Part shown: piece by piece, positions 8,353 to 16,061 of the stretch
Position numbering within the stretch: position 1 is the first letter of the stretch
How the letters are laid out: each line of letters begins with the position of its first letter
Source: Streptomyces sp. NBC_01775
GTDB taxonomy: Bacteria; Actinomycetota; Actinomycetes; Streptomycetales; Streptomycetaceae
Assembly: GCF_035917675.1 (NCBI RefSeq)
Contig: NZ_CP109104.1
Coordinates: 1-64,000 of the forward strand
Direction: 5' to 3'
Length of the DNA: 64,000 nucleotides
Position numbers and translations under genes: made by a program
Notes under the pieces: model-generated
What the model was told of the DNA's origin: nothing
The model's input: the letters and a program-made list of their open reading frames with translations, nothing else
Database searches by the model: none

Positions 8353-9147
8353 ATGCCTGTCTATCTGCCTGAACCGGACCGCCCCGACCACGGGGGGAAC
8401 CGGCTTTCCCTGAACGCACACGTGGGCCGTCCTCGCGACCAGTGCGGGCTGCTCCCGACCAAGTACGTCACGCTGTACGAGAGCATGACCGGCCGTCAGC
8501 GGTGGGGCGGGTACGGGCGGTGCACGATGGAAGGTGCCTGTTCTTCCTGCCCGGTCCAGCGAGAGCACTTGCAGGGAGCCGAACTGGAGTGGCCGCGGGG
8601 GACCCCCGTCCTGCGGGCCCGCTCCGTCCCCCTCCAGCCGGACCCGAGGCATGTCTTCAGCGACCCGGCGGCCGGACACGAACGACTGTTCCTGACACCC
8701 CTGTGGGGTGCTGAACCAGTCATTGTCTCTTTTCGCGAGGTGCGCAACGCTCCTGGGGTCTCGATGGGCCGGGCCTTCGACGAGGGGGAGGCGACCGGCT
8801 TCTGGCTTCTACGTGACCGCCCGGACGCGGAGCAAGCCGCCGTCCATACCAAGGAGTTCGCCTCGCCCACCCGGCACGCCCTGTATGCGCGGCGCGGAGG
8901 CCCGCGCAGCGCCCTGGTCTCCTGCTCGGGCGGCTGCGTGCACGGCTCCATGGCTCTGGCCCGTCTGGCGCTCGACCTCACGGCGCCCGAGCAAGGAGCG
9001 GCTGGTCAGGGAAGCGAACTTCCCCAGGCCCAAGCGGCTGGAGGACTTCGTCTTCGCGGAGAACCCGAACGTCACCCCGGAACTGGTGGGCACGCTGGCC
9101 GATCCGGCCTGGGCGAAGGCCAACCAGCCGCTCTGCCTGATCGGTGA
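8353..9147 (+). CDS. hypothetical protein, C-terminus run into an IS21 fragment
   Basis: The ATG at 8353 is preceded by GGAGG (8342-8346). The protein starts MPVYLPEPDRPDHGG and contains CTMEGACSSCPVQREHLQG, a possible metal site, and a central GAEPVIVSFREVRNAPGVSM. No family is recognised. From about residue 212 (near 8986) the same DNA encodes an istB fragment in the next frame, so the last 50 or so residues (rich in Gly, Arg and Pro) are probably out-of-frame reading. The native end was lost when the IS21 sequence joined. Confidence 0.5.
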   Translation: MPVYLPEPDRPDHGGNRLSLNAHVGRPRDQCGLLPTKYVTLYESMTGRQRWGGYGRCTMEGACSSCPVQREHLQGAELEWPRGTPVLRARSVPLQPDPRHVFSDPAAGHERLFLTPLWGAEPVIVSFREVRNAPGVSMGRAFDEGEATGFWLLRDRPDAEQAAVHTKEFASPTRHALYARRGGPRSALVSCSGGCVHGSMALARLALDLTAPEQGAAGQGSELPQAQAAGGLRLRGEPERHPGTGGHAGRSGLGEGQPAALPDR

Positions 9148-9337
9148 CAGCGGCACCGGCAAGTCCCACCTGCTGATCGGCATCGGAACCGCGATCGCCG
9201 AAGCGGGATTCCGTGTCTGCTACACCACCACCGTCAACCTGGTGAACGAACTCGCCGAGGCCGCGGACGAGAGGAAACCTCGCCCGCACCATCGCCCGCT
9301 AGGGACGCGTTGACCTGCTCTGTCTGGACGAGTGTGT
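8986..9337 (+). pseudogene. istB: IS21-family istB (ATPase) fragment
   Basis: The + frame reads KERLVREANFPRPKRLEDF, then CLIGDSGTGKSHLLIGIGTA (Walker A, GDSGTGKS), then YTTTVNLVNELAEAADE. A one-base insertion near 9275 shifts the frame; the continuation NLARTIAR, a stop in place of Tyr, then GRVDLLCLDE (Walker B) is still readable. IstB loads the IS21 transposase onto target DNA. Both ends of the gene are missing, along with istA and the IS ends. The sequence stops abruptly at about 9337, where an unrelated ASCH fragment starts on the other strand. Confidence 0.85.
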
Positions 9338-9458
9338 CGTGGAAGTCTTGGAACCGTTGAGGATCGCCGCAACGAGTTGGTCGCGCAGCGGGCCGGGGAA
9401 GGCGAACTCGGCCCTGGGTACCGATGCGAGATCGCCGGTGAGACGGCGTCCGTCGTCA
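9338..9458 (-). pseudogene. ASCH-domain protein fragment
   Basis: The minus-strand reading is LASVPRAEFAFPGPLRDQLV followed by AAILNGSKTSTT, the characteristic start of actinomycete ASCH-domain proteins (PKAEFAFPGPLRD...ILDG.KTSTT). Only about 35 residues remain before the junction with istB. The only nearby ATG (9458) is in another frame, so the 5' end is frameshifted as well. ASCH domains are putative RNA-binding folds; nothing functional is left here. Confidence 0.65.
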
Positions 9459-9685
9459 TGCGGTCACCGTAACAGCCCACCTGCGGTGTGCTGGTTCGGT
9501 GTTGGTGGGTTGGTGGGTGTCGGTGATGGCGTGCCAGGTTGCGGTGGGACACCCGTGCACAGATCGCGTAGCCGGCCAGCCCGGGGTCCTGCCCTCGGTT
9601 CCCGGAGCACCCCAGGCTGAGCCGGTGGCTGATCACCCGTGGCCGGAGAATGCACTCACCGGTGATCAGTCATCTGGCGCGAGCT
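9459..9685. other. intergenic stretch
   Basis: No gene recognised. CTGATCACC at about 9627 and GGTGATCAG at about 9660 form a 9-bp inverted repeat with a 24-nt loop, downstream of the secreted-protein gene on the minus strand. It may act as a weak terminator. Confidence 0.3.
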
Positions 9686-10192
9686 TCACTCGACACCGCT
9701 GCACTGGCGCGCCCCGCCTGAGTTGTGGTTCCGCACCTGCTCGGAATATGTCGAGCCTGGGACTACGTCGTCCTTGGTCTCAGGCTCCACCAGCCGAATG
9801 CGGAAGCGGAAGCAGTCCCCTTCGGCCAGGTTCCATGGCTGACCATCACCGGCGTCCACGGACCCTGTGCCTCCGTAGCCGGTCTCGGTTCGCAGCCGGT
9901 ACTCGTGAGTGTCGGGATCGTTGCTGACGTTCCAGACGTCCAACTGCACATCCTTCCCGTCGTCCTGGCGATCCCATATTTTGACTTTGTCGCCGTCGAA
10001 CTGGATTGAAGCTTGTCCTCCCGTGTCCCCCTCGTCCGCAGTGTAGATGTAGTGCCAGTCCGCTGCTATGGCCGGCGAACCTTCACTTGCCGTCACGCGG
10101 TCATCAGCCTGCGCGGTAGGCACCCCGAGGACGCCCAGTGCCGCTAACAGCAAAACGCCGGCACCAATGTTGCCGCATTTTCCGATCCTCAT
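9686..10192 (-). CDS. secreted hypothetical protein (168 aa)
   Basis: GGGGGAAACC precedes the ATG at 10192. A Sec signal peptide is clear: MRIGKCGNIGAGVLLLAALG, hydrophobic to about 24, with a likely cut after AQA (residue 29). The mature part is acidic and beta-like (IQFDGDKVKIWDRQDDGKDV, TETGYGGTGSVDAG, EGDCFRFRIRLVEPE), with two cysteines (GDCF and RQCSG) near the C-terminus that could pair. The product is probably exported. No family is recognised. It has its own leader and no operon partner. Confidence 0.75.
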   Translation of the reverse strand: MRIGKCGNIGAGVLLLAALGVLGVPTAQADDRVTASEGSPAIAADWHYIYTADEGDTGGQASIQFDGDKVKIWDRQDDGKDVQLDVWNVSNDPDTHEYRLRTETGYGGTGSVDAGDGQPWNLAEGDCFRFRIRLVEPETKDDVVPGSTYSEQVRNHNSGGARQCSGVE

Positions 10193-10442
10193 GGTTTCCC
10201 CCTGAGTCGAATTTGCGACTCCTAGTCGAAAAGCACGCGTGACAGCCGTGCCCCCAGGGCCGCCCGAGGCGCGATTGCCTCACTTCGAAAGGGTTCCCGT
10301 TGCTCTGCGAAAAGGCAATACGGTTTAGGGAATTCTAAGTTTGCGGGAAAAGACGGAAGGAGAATCTTCGCTTCCGTCGGACGATCTCCGCCTCCCTCGC
10401 CGCCGCGCCTGATGCGCTCCGCCAGCCGGAGAACACTCGTTC
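10193..10442. other. intergenic stretch upstream of the secreted-protein gene
   Basis: It holds the promoter region of the minus-strand secreted gene. It is locally less GC-rich (10310-10370), as promoter regions often are. No specific element is assigned. Confidence 0.35.
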
Positions 10443-11054
10443 GTGATGAGGTGCGGCGGGCCGTGCTTTCGGGGACAGCCCGGACCTGCCGGTCACCTAC
10501 GAACCCCTTGGCGTGACACCAGGAGAGCCCACCCTGCACGCAACCTGGACGCACACCGACTTCCAATCTACGACCGCCACGCACTCATCGCCGGTCTCCC
10601 CGTCCCGCACAGCCCGACCGACGTCGACTCTCAGCAGGATGCCGCCGAGGCGGTCACCGACGCCCGTGCGGCCGTCGCCGCCCTGGTCGCCGCCCCCGAC
10701 GCCCTGAAGACGCTGCTCGACGCCGGACTGCCCGAGCTGCTGCACGCTGCCGCCCAGTGGGATCCCGCGGCGAACCACGCCACAGATCACGACCGCGAGA
10801 CGGCCGCCGTACAGCTCGCACAACGGCTCGCCCGCTTCGGCGAAGCCGTTCAGCTCTACTACAGCCCCAACCGCGGGAACAGCCGGTATGAGGGTTACCG
10901 CCTGAAGAAGAGATCGATAGCCGTGCCGGGACGCGCATCGTGCCGCCCGGCAACTCCTGTGACGCCAAGGGGTGCGAGGAAGCCAACTTCAAGGCCGTCT
11001 TCCATCCGATGGCCGGCAACGATGACCTGCCCTGCATCGAGGTCGCTGGCGTGA
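10443..11054 (+). CDS. hypothetical protein, probably a partial gene
   Basis: The believable core lies at about 10540-10900: HRLPIYDRHALIAGLPVPHS, then AVAALVAAPDALKTLLDAGL, then AAVQLAQRLARFGEAVQLYY. The start is uncertain and the residues before HRLPIYD and after RGNSRYEGYRLKKRS look out of frame. A following gene may begin at 10940 in another frame. A helical, unrecognised protein. Possibly the remnant of a small accessory gene. Confidence 0.35.
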   Translation: MMRCGGPCFRGQPGPAGHLRTPWRDTRRAHPARNLDAHRLPIYDRHALIAGLPVPHSPTDVDSQQDAAEAVTDARAAVAALVAAPDALKTLLDAGLPELLHAAAQWDPAANHATDHDRETAAVQLAQRLARFGEAVQLYYSPNRGNSRYEGYRLKKRSIAVPGRASCRPATPVTPRGARKPTSRPSSIRWPATMTCPASRSLA

Positions 11055-11584
11055 CGGTGTTCACCTATCTGGACCCCGACACGGGCGCTGTCGGGGTGTC
11101 CGTGGATCTGGACACGACGGAAGCACAGCTCGTCCGTCCCGATGGCACTGTGCCGCTCCGCATCGATGTCCAGGACACGGTGGTTCTGGAGGACACTCGG
11201 CGCAGTGCTCCTGTGAACCACGAGCAGGCAAGTTCGGGGGCGCGTGCAGCCGAGAACCCGCCTGCCAACTGGCGCGGCTGTCGCGACTCACGAGCGGGTT
11301 CCAGGGCTTGGCCTATCAAGATTCCTGGAACCCGCGCGCTTCGGACCGGGCACAGTCGAAGATCCGCGCCGACGAAGCCGGACACCTCGGAGCGGGGCGC
11401 AGACTGGTCGCCTTCGGCGCCCGGCCCCGCCGCACGGACGAAGACAGGGCCCGCTGGCTGGCCGAGCTCGAACAGGTCGGCGCGACGGTGCTGGACCACC
11501 ACGGCAACCACCGCTTCTGCGGACGGTTGCCGCGTGTTGCCGCTTCGCGGACGACTACCAGGACGCAGGTCTCTCGGCCGATGA
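10940..11584 (+). CDS. hypothetical protein with a credible N-terminal 90 residues
   Basis: It starts MPPGNSCDAKGCEEANFKAV and continues CIEVAGVTVFTYLDPDTGAV and DGTVPLRIDVQDTVVLED to about 11204. That part has good codon bias and a beta-rich pattern. Beyond it the frame becomes arginine/serine-rich and is probably out of phase, so the native stop has likely been lost to an indel. No family recognised. Confidence 0.35.
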   Translation: MPPGNSCDAKGCEEANFKAVFHPMAGNDDLPCIEVAGVTVFTYLDPDTGAVGVSVDLDTTEAQLVRPDGTVPLRIDVQDTVVLEDTRRSAPVNHEQASSGARAAENPPANWRGCRDSRAGSRAWPIKIPGTRALRTGHSRRSAPTKPDTSERGADWSPSAPGPAARTKTGPAGWPSSNRSARRCWTTTATTASADGCRVLPLRGRLPGRRSLGR

Positions 11585-11847
11585 GAACCGTCCAAGGTGC
11601 CCCGCTCCTCCCGCCCGGCGGCCTGTTCACCACGCGCACGGGCGAGGACGTCGCGAACCTGGTCGAGGCACTGCACCCTCAACGGCAGTACGGGGCCGCC
11701 CAGCTTGCTGCCGAAACGACAAGGGAGCCGCCGCACTTCGGCCTGCCACGGAGTGGCCCGGCTCGGGTTGTGCGCTGGGGGCTCGAGATGTGCGTACTTC
11801 ACGCCTGCACTACCCGGAGGTTCACTCGTTTGGGCGCTGTGCCTTAG
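11308..11847 (+). CDS. hypothetical protein, probably degenerate
   Basis: The frame can be followed upstream of the TTG at 11308 (CQLARLSRLTSGFQG) and on through LAYQDSWNPRASDRAQSKI, RRTDEDRARWLAELEQVGAT and VLDHHGNHRF. After about 11520 the coding signal moves to another frame (RFADDYQDAGLSADENR), pointing to a frameshift. There is no ribosome site at the TTG. Product unknown. Confidence 0.3.
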   Translation: MAYQDSWNPRASDRAQSKIRADEAGHLGAGRRLVAFGARPRRTDEDRARWLAELEQVGATVLDHHGNHRFCGRLPRVAASRTTTRTQVSRPMRTVQGAPLLPPGGLFTTRTGEDVANLVEALHPQRQYGAAQLAAETTREPPHFGLPRSGPARVVRWGLEMCVLHACTTRRFTRLGAVP

Positions 11848-11915
11848 AACTCCTAACGGAATGACTTTCTGGGGTCGACTGCCCGGTGTGAGGTGTCGTC
11901 GGGCAGCATGGGGTG

Positions 11916-12311
11916 ATGCACTTTGATCCGCCGCTGCCTCGCGAGGTGAAAGTCATCGATTCGGCCTCGCTGTTCAGGCTGGAGGAGCGCGCGTGTGCCC
12001 TCAGCCTGAACTCGCGGTTGGACCCGGCGTGGGTGCAAGCGAATGCGGCGCATGACGGAGCCCACTACCTGTGGCCGGTCTTGTGGAACAGCTTGCCGGA
12101 CGTTCCGCGTCAGCTGCGGTGCGAGCTGTTGACCACTCTGCGTGCGGGAGACCGCGTGGTGAGCTATCTGGACGTGCTTCCCGAAGACTTCGCCCTGCTG
12201 CCGAGGGTGACCTCGCGCGAAGAAGGCATGCAGGTCAGTCAGCTGCTCGACCGGGTTCCTTCGGTCAGGGAATGGCTACTGCAGGAGGACAAGGACTCGG
12301 GTCGACTGTGA
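11916..12311 (+). CDS. hypothetical protein (131 aa), 3' end at an IS boundary
   Basis: It starts MHFDPPLPREVKVIDSASLF and continues HYLWPVLWNSLPDVPRQLRC and GDRVVSYLDVLPEDFALLPR. Codon bias is good and there is no signal peptide. The Shine-Dalgarno is weak. The reading runs to the point where a minus-strand IS5 transposase fragment begins (about 12276-12311), so the last 10 or so residues may come from the IS. Family not recognised. Confidence 0.5.
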   Translation: MHFDPPLPREVKVIDSASLFRLEERACALSLNSRLDPAWVQANAAHDGAHYLWPVLWNSLPDVPRQLRCELLTTLRAGDRVVSYLDVLPEDFALLPRVTSREEGMQVSQLLDRVPSVREWLLQEDKDSGRL

Positions 12312-12600
12312 CAGGCGTCGCCAGCAGATGAGTGCGCATCCCAGCATGAGGAAGGCTTCGTGGATGTCGTCGCGGATCTCCCAGCGGATCCGCAGACGGC
12401 GGTACCAGTGCAGGTGGGCGAAGGCGCGTTCGACAACCCGGCGTTGGGTGCCAAGTCCGGAGCCGTGTTCGGTATCGCGTCGCGCGATCAGTGGCTTCAC
12501 GCCGAGTACGCGGACGAGGCTGCGGTACTTCTCGTGGTCGTAGCCGCGGTCACCGAGCACGGTGTCGGGGCGGCGCCGGGGCCGGCCGCGCTTGGGAATC
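12276..12600 (-). pseudogene. IS5-family transposase C-terminal fragment
   Basis: The minus strand reads RGRPRRRPDTVLGDRGYDHE, then VKPLIARRDTEHGSGLGTQR, then VVERAFAHLHWYRRLRIRWE (the catalytic Glu region), ending HEAFLMLGCALICWRRL. This is the C-terminal third of an IS5-family transposase. The 5' two-thirds are replaced by an IS481 fragment read in the same direction. Confidence 0.85.
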
Positions 12601-13059
12601 CGGCCGGCTTTCTTCGCATCCAGATGCGCCATGTGCCCGGGCCAGCGAGCGGTGGTCTTGCCCGGTTCCCGGTTGCTGTCACCGCAGGGACCGAGGAACC
12701 GGCGGTGTCCCAGACCCGGCTTGGTCAAGTGCCGCGTGATTGTACGGCGGTTGGGCGTGTGCCCGGGTGCGGCGAGCTCGTGAGTGATCCGCTGCGCGGA
12801 TCACTTCTCGTTCCGCCGTCAGGGTTCGGTCTTCTCGATCACCCACGCCGGTGTCGCACGCGGACTGCGGTGCGGGGTCGAGGGGCGGTCGAGCAGGTCG
12901 AGGTCTCCGTGACGGCGCCACCGGTTCACCCACTTCGACGCGCATGCCCGGGAGATTCCCATCTCGGCGGCGACAAGGGGTGATCGGAGGGGTCCGACAG
13001 TGCTCGATCAGCCGTCGACGTCCCTCGGCAGGCAAAGGTGCGTTCGGATGCGTGGTCAT
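12601..13059 (-). pseudogene. IS481-family transposase N-terminal fragment
   Basis: Starts MTTHPNAPLPAEGRRRLIEH. With a frameshift near 12990 it goes on as the HTH region (DGNLPGMRVEVGEPV in one frame, corresponding to MGISRACASKWV in the neighbouring one), then NRRTITRHLTKPGLGHRRFL, DSNREPGKTTARWPGHMAHL and DAKKAGRIP. This is the first 40% of an IS481 (leucine-zipper/HTH) transposase. At about 12600 it passes directly into IS5 sequence. The first codon overlaps the stop codon of the upstream oxidoreductase gene (ATGA). Confidence 0.8.
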
Positions 13060-13658
13060 GCTCGCGTCGAGCGGGCATGGATGGCTCCACTGATGGTCCG
13101 CACCGCCTGGTCGACGCTCTGCGCTGTGGCCTCAGGGGAATCCTGCTCGGACTCGTGGATGAATGCTGTGGCGCCGCGCCGGCTGCCGCAGTAGTCGATG
13201 ATTCCGTGCTCGATCTGTGTCCGTATTGCCTTCTCGTACCCATGGCGCTCGTATGCGCCCGAGTCGTCGCCGGCGATGGGCAGAAGGTGCGTGGTGAGTG
13301 TCTGAAGTTTCGGTCGCAGACCCGAAGTCGGGGAGTACTCGAAGGCCCAGCCGTTGATAAAGACACGGTCAATCCACCCCTTCAGCAGTGCAGGCATTGA
13401 CCACCAGTACACGGGGAAGATCAATACGAGGTCGGTGGCGCGTTCGAGGCGATGGTGCTCACTGGCGATGTCGGCTGGATAGTTGTCCCCCTCGTGATAT
13501 GCCCGGCGGTCCGCCAGGGTGAACTTGGGGTCGAACCGTTCCTTGGACAGGTCGGCGACCTCAACTGACGCGGGGTGGAGTGCTGCCTCGGTTCTTCCGA
13601 GTACGTGATGCGTCAGGGACTGGGGGTCTGGGTTCGTGGCGACCAGCAATGTGTGCAT
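13056..13658 (-). CDS. NAD(P)H-dependent flavodoxin-fold oxidoreductase
   Basis: 200-aa protein of the flavodoxin-2 (MdaB/KefF/NQO) family, likely an FMN- or FAD-dependent quinone or nitro reductase in the cytoplasm. It begins MHTLLVATNPDPQSLTHHVL (flavin-phosphate loop) and has LVLIFPVYWWSMPALLKGWI, the conserved P-x-YWW active-site segment, then DRVFINGWAFEY. AAAGGAA precedes the ATG. It is divergent from a TetR gene across a 37-bp perfect palindrome, so it is probably repressed by that TetR and induced by an electrophile or quinone. Its TGA is formed at the edge of an IS481 fragment, so the C-terminal residues (IHARSTRA) may be slightly altered. Confidence 0.88.
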   Translation of the reverse strand: MHTLLVATNPDPQSLTHHVLGRTEAALHPASVEVADLSKERFDPKFTLADRRAYHEGDNYPADIASEHHRLERATDLVLIFPVYWWSMPALLKGWIDRVFINGWAFEYSPTSGLRPKLQTLTTHLLPIAGDDSGAYERHGYEKAIRTQIEHGIIDYCGSRRGATAFIHESEQDSPEATAQSVDQAVRTISGAIHARSTRA

Positions 13659-13673
13659 CGAGAGTTCCTTTGA

Positions 13674-13710
13674 CCCGCATGTAACCTACTACTAGTAGGT
13701 TACATGCGGG
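13674..13710. promoter_or_regulatory. 37-bp perfect palindromic operator
   Basis: CCCGCATGTAACCTACTA, a central C, then the exact reverse complement. It fills most of the 68-bp gap between the oxidoreductase and tetR starts. This is the expected site for the divergent TetR protein and should control both genes. The core AACCTACTAcTAGTAGGTT resembles known TetR-family half-site spacing. Confidence 0.88.
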
Positions 13711-13726
13711 TGAGAGACTGCTGGCC

Positions 13727-14305
13727 ATGACCGGGCGAAGACTCTCCAGCGCCGACCGGCGAGCCCAGCTCGTCGGCATTGCCCGTGACGTCATCGCCAC
13801 TGAGGGTACAGACGCGCTCACGCTCGCTTACCTGGCCGGCAGGGCAGGGATCTCCAAACCCGTCGTCTACGATCACTTCTCCTCGCGCTCGGCGCTTCTC
13901 CTCTCGCTGTATGAGGACTTCGACCATCGACACCTCGCTGACCTGCGTGCTGCGATTGCGCACACTCCGCCGGATCTACGGCAGCGGGTCGAAGCGATCG
14001 CGACGGCTCATGTTGCGTGCATGGTCTCCCAAGGCGCCGAACTCGGTGGAGTGGTGGCCGCGCTGGTCGGCACACCAGACCTCGAGAAGGCTAGGCGGGA
14101 ATCTGAACGCCGCTACGTGGACATCTGCCGACAAGGGATGCGAAGCGCCGACGGTGCCGCGGACCTCGACGAGGAAGCAGCGATCGCATTCATAGGCGCC
14201 GCGGACGCACTTGGCCATGCGGCCGCTCGCGGGACGATCAGTCCTGAAAGCGCCCGATCGGCCATCACCACCGTGCTGCTCAGCCTTGTCAACTGCTCTG
14301 GCTGA
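13727..14305 (+). CDS. TetR/AcrR-family transcriptional regulator
   Basis: 192-aa one-component repressor. The N-terminal HTH is clear: AQLVGIARDVIATEGTDALT, then LAYLAGRAGISKPVVYDHFS with recognition helix KPVVYDHF near residues 46-53. The C-terminal ligand domain has no known signature. It is divergent from the oxidoreductase gene and shares the palindromic operator, so autoregulation and repression of that gene are likely. The inducer is unknown. Confidence 0.92.
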   Translation: MTGRRLSSADRRAQLVGIARDVIATEGTDALTLAYLAGRAGISKPVVYDHFSSRSALLLSLYEDFDHRHLADLRAAIAHTPPDLRQRVEAIATAHVACMVSQGAELGGVVAALVGTPDLEKARRESERRYVDICRQGMRSADGAADLDEEAAIAFIGAADALGHAAARGTISPESARSAITTVLLSLVNCSG

Positions 14306-14373
14306 AGGACTCGAAGCTGTGTAGTCGCTCTCACGTCAACAACCTCCTGGCCCGCAACAGTTAGTCTCTTGGG

Positions 14374-15252
14374 ATGCGTGTACTGATCACAGGGGCAACC
14401 GGTTATGTCGGGAATGCGGTTGCGGTTGCTCTGGCCGAGGCGGGGCATGAGGTGTTTGCCCTCACGCGGGATCCGGGCTCGGACAGGGCGAGGGCGCTGC
14501 GGGACTTTGGTGTCCGGCCGCTGCGTGGACGTCTCGCGGACCGTGCCGTGCTCAGCGGGATGCTCGCCGGTGCGGACGCCGTGGTCCACACCGCCTTCGA
14601 CCCGGATGATCCCGTCGGCGCCGATCGTGCTCTGTTCGGCGCTCTCGCCGACGCCGGTCGCCGCCAGCACCTGGTGTATACGACCGGCTGCTCGGTCTAC
14701 GGTGAGCACGCCCATGCGGTGCTGACGCCTCAGACCCCCGTCGACAACGGCAATCTCCGTGCTCGGCTGGAAGCCGAACTGCGGAGTGCCGGGCTGCCGC
14801 ACACCGTGCTGCGGCCGGGGATGGTGCACGGCGGTGATGCACGCGGTTCGATCGTCGGGGACTGGTTCCGCCAGGCCCGATCCTCCGGGCCGGTGCACCG
14901 GGGACGGCGGGACAAGGTGTGGTCCTGGATTCACGTCGAGGACCTGGCGCGGGCGTACACGGCGGTACTGCGTGCGCCCGAGGAGCACGACGGGCGCACC
15001 TACCTGCTGGCCGACGCCCATCCCGCGGCCCCGCTGGCTGTCGCCGAAGCCGCTGCCCGGGCGGCCGGCAGCGCCGACGCCCTGGCCTTCGCCCCGGTTG
15101 AGGACGAGAAGCCGGTGTACCGGATTTTCGACCGTGACGAGGTCATCGACTCCGCCGCTGCGAGGGGCGCGTTGGCGTGGACCCCGCAGGAGAGTGATGT
15201 CCTGGCGGCACTGCCTGCTTCGTTCAGGCAGTGGTCGGCCGCCCGGCCCTGA
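14374..15252 (+). CDS. NAD-dependent epimerase/dehydratase family protein
   Basis: 292-aa extended/atypical SDR. It starts MRVLITGATGYVGNAVAVAL with the dinucleotide loop GATGYVG at 7-13. The acid ending beta-2 is replaced by TRDPGSD, which suggests NADP preference. VVHTAFDP follows at about 71. The active-site Tyr lies in YTTGCSVYGEH but the usual YxxxK lysine is not there, so the protein may be an atypical SDR with a reductase or scaffold role. WSWIHVEDLARAYTAVL and a C-terminal substrate lobe follow. Monocistronic; substrate unknown. Confidence 0.85.
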   Translation: MRVLITGATGYVGNAVAVALAEAGHEVFALTRDPGSDRARALRDFGVRPLRGRLADRAVLSGMLAGADAVVHTAFDPDDPVGADRALFGALADAGRRQHLVYTTGCSVYGEHAHAVLTPQTPVDNGNLRARLEAELRSAGLPHTVLRPGMVHGGDARGSIVGDWFRQARSSGPVHRGRRDKVWSWIHVEDLARAYTAVLRAPEEHDGRTYLLADAHPAAPLAVAEAAARAAGSADALAFAPVEDEKPVYRIFDRDEVIDSAAARGALAWTPQESDVLAALPASFRQWSAARP

Positions 15253-15333
15253 GCAGGTCTTGACGAGGAACGGAAATCGAGCCCGCCTTGGTCGACGGCG
15301 CAAGATGAGTTTGCTCAGCTCCGGAGCGGCCTA

Positions 15334-15350
15334 CGAAGGAACATCCTTCG
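15334..15350. terminator. short hairpin between convergent genes
   Basis: CGAAGGA-ACA-TCCTTCG, a perfect 7-bp stem with a 3-nt loop. It lies 82 bp after the epimerase stop and 121 bp beyond the stop of the convergent Tpg-like gene. Without a T-run it is only a weak terminator candidate. Confidence 0.35.
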
Positions 15351-15470
15351 TTCCGCCGGCCGCCATACCTGGCGCCGCAGCGTTTGTGTCTGTTCGGTCG
15401 GCGGCATCCACCGGGCCGTCGTGCATCGTCAGCGCGGCGGAGCGCAGTTGCTGGAGAGCGTCAGGATGTT

Positions 15471-16061
15471 TCAGGCGTTGATGCCGATGCCGGATACGTA
15501 GGCGTAGGCGACCCAGTCGGAGTCGAGGTCGGCGATGACGTCGTCCCAGATCTCGCCGAGGGTGTCCGCGTCCCCGGCCTGCCAGGCGTCCACGGCGTCG
15601 TCCCAGATGTAGCGGACCTGGATGGTGCGGTCCTGGACGTTGGGGCGCCGGTACTTCTCCGGGACGGCGGACTGGTCCACGGGGTAGATCTCCATACGGG
15701 AGCCGCGGCCCTGGTTGTTGAGGTGCCGCTTCATCCAGCCCGAGCGGATCAGGTTGTCGCGGCGGCGGTCGAGGTAGGCGGCCTCGATCTTCTCCCGGCT
15801 CGCCCGGGACGGAGTCGTACGGCCCGCCCGCCAGTCGCGCAGGGTGCGCGGCCGGACCCCGGCCTCACGCAGCGCGGCGGCACCGGCCGGGCTGTCCAGG
15901 TACCGCAGCCGGGCGTTGAGGCCACGCCGGGAGGTGACCAGGGAGGCGATGCCGTGGGCGCGCACGATGCGCTCCAGTTCGTGGGCGAGCGCGTCCCCGC
16001 CCCGCATGCCCCGGGCCCCGTACTTGCGCCAGATCCCCCACTCGCGCTCTGACTGGTTCAC
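15471..16061 (-). CDS. tpg: Tpg-like telomere terminal protein candidate
   Basis: 196-aa basic protein. Streptomyces Tpg, about 185 aa, is the protein covalently attached to the 5' ends of linear replicons and primes end-patching synthesis. As in Tpg, an N-terminal DNA-binding region (RGLNARLRYLDSPAGAAALR, then VRPRTLRDWRAGRTTPS, HTH-like at about 46-85) is followed by an Arg-rich linker (AAYLDRRRDNLIRSGWMKRH) and an acidic C-terminus (DDAVDAWQAGDADTLGEIWD, then DVIADLDSDWVAYAYVSG). Its ATG overlaps the stop of the Tap-like gene by 4 nt, the canonical tap-tpg order. The C-terminal sequence diverges from classical Tpg, so it may be a separate terminal-protein type. The assignment rests on context, size and layout. 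Confidence 0.6.
   Translation of the reverse strand: MNQSEREWGIWRKYGARGMRGGDALAHELERIVRAHGIASLVTSRRGLNARLRYLDSPAGAAALREAGVRPRTLRDWRAGRTTPSRASREKIEAAYLDRRRDNLIRSGWMKRHLNNQGRGSRMEIYPVDQSAVPEKYRRPNVQDRTIQVRYIWDDAVDAWQAGDADTLGEIWDDVIADLDSDWVAYAYVSGIGINA

Noticed and set aside
9464..9655. minus-strand frame CTGVPPQPGTPS... as a zinc-finger transposase fragment
   Set aside because: Proline/threonine-rich chance reading; no conserved residues could be aligned from memory.
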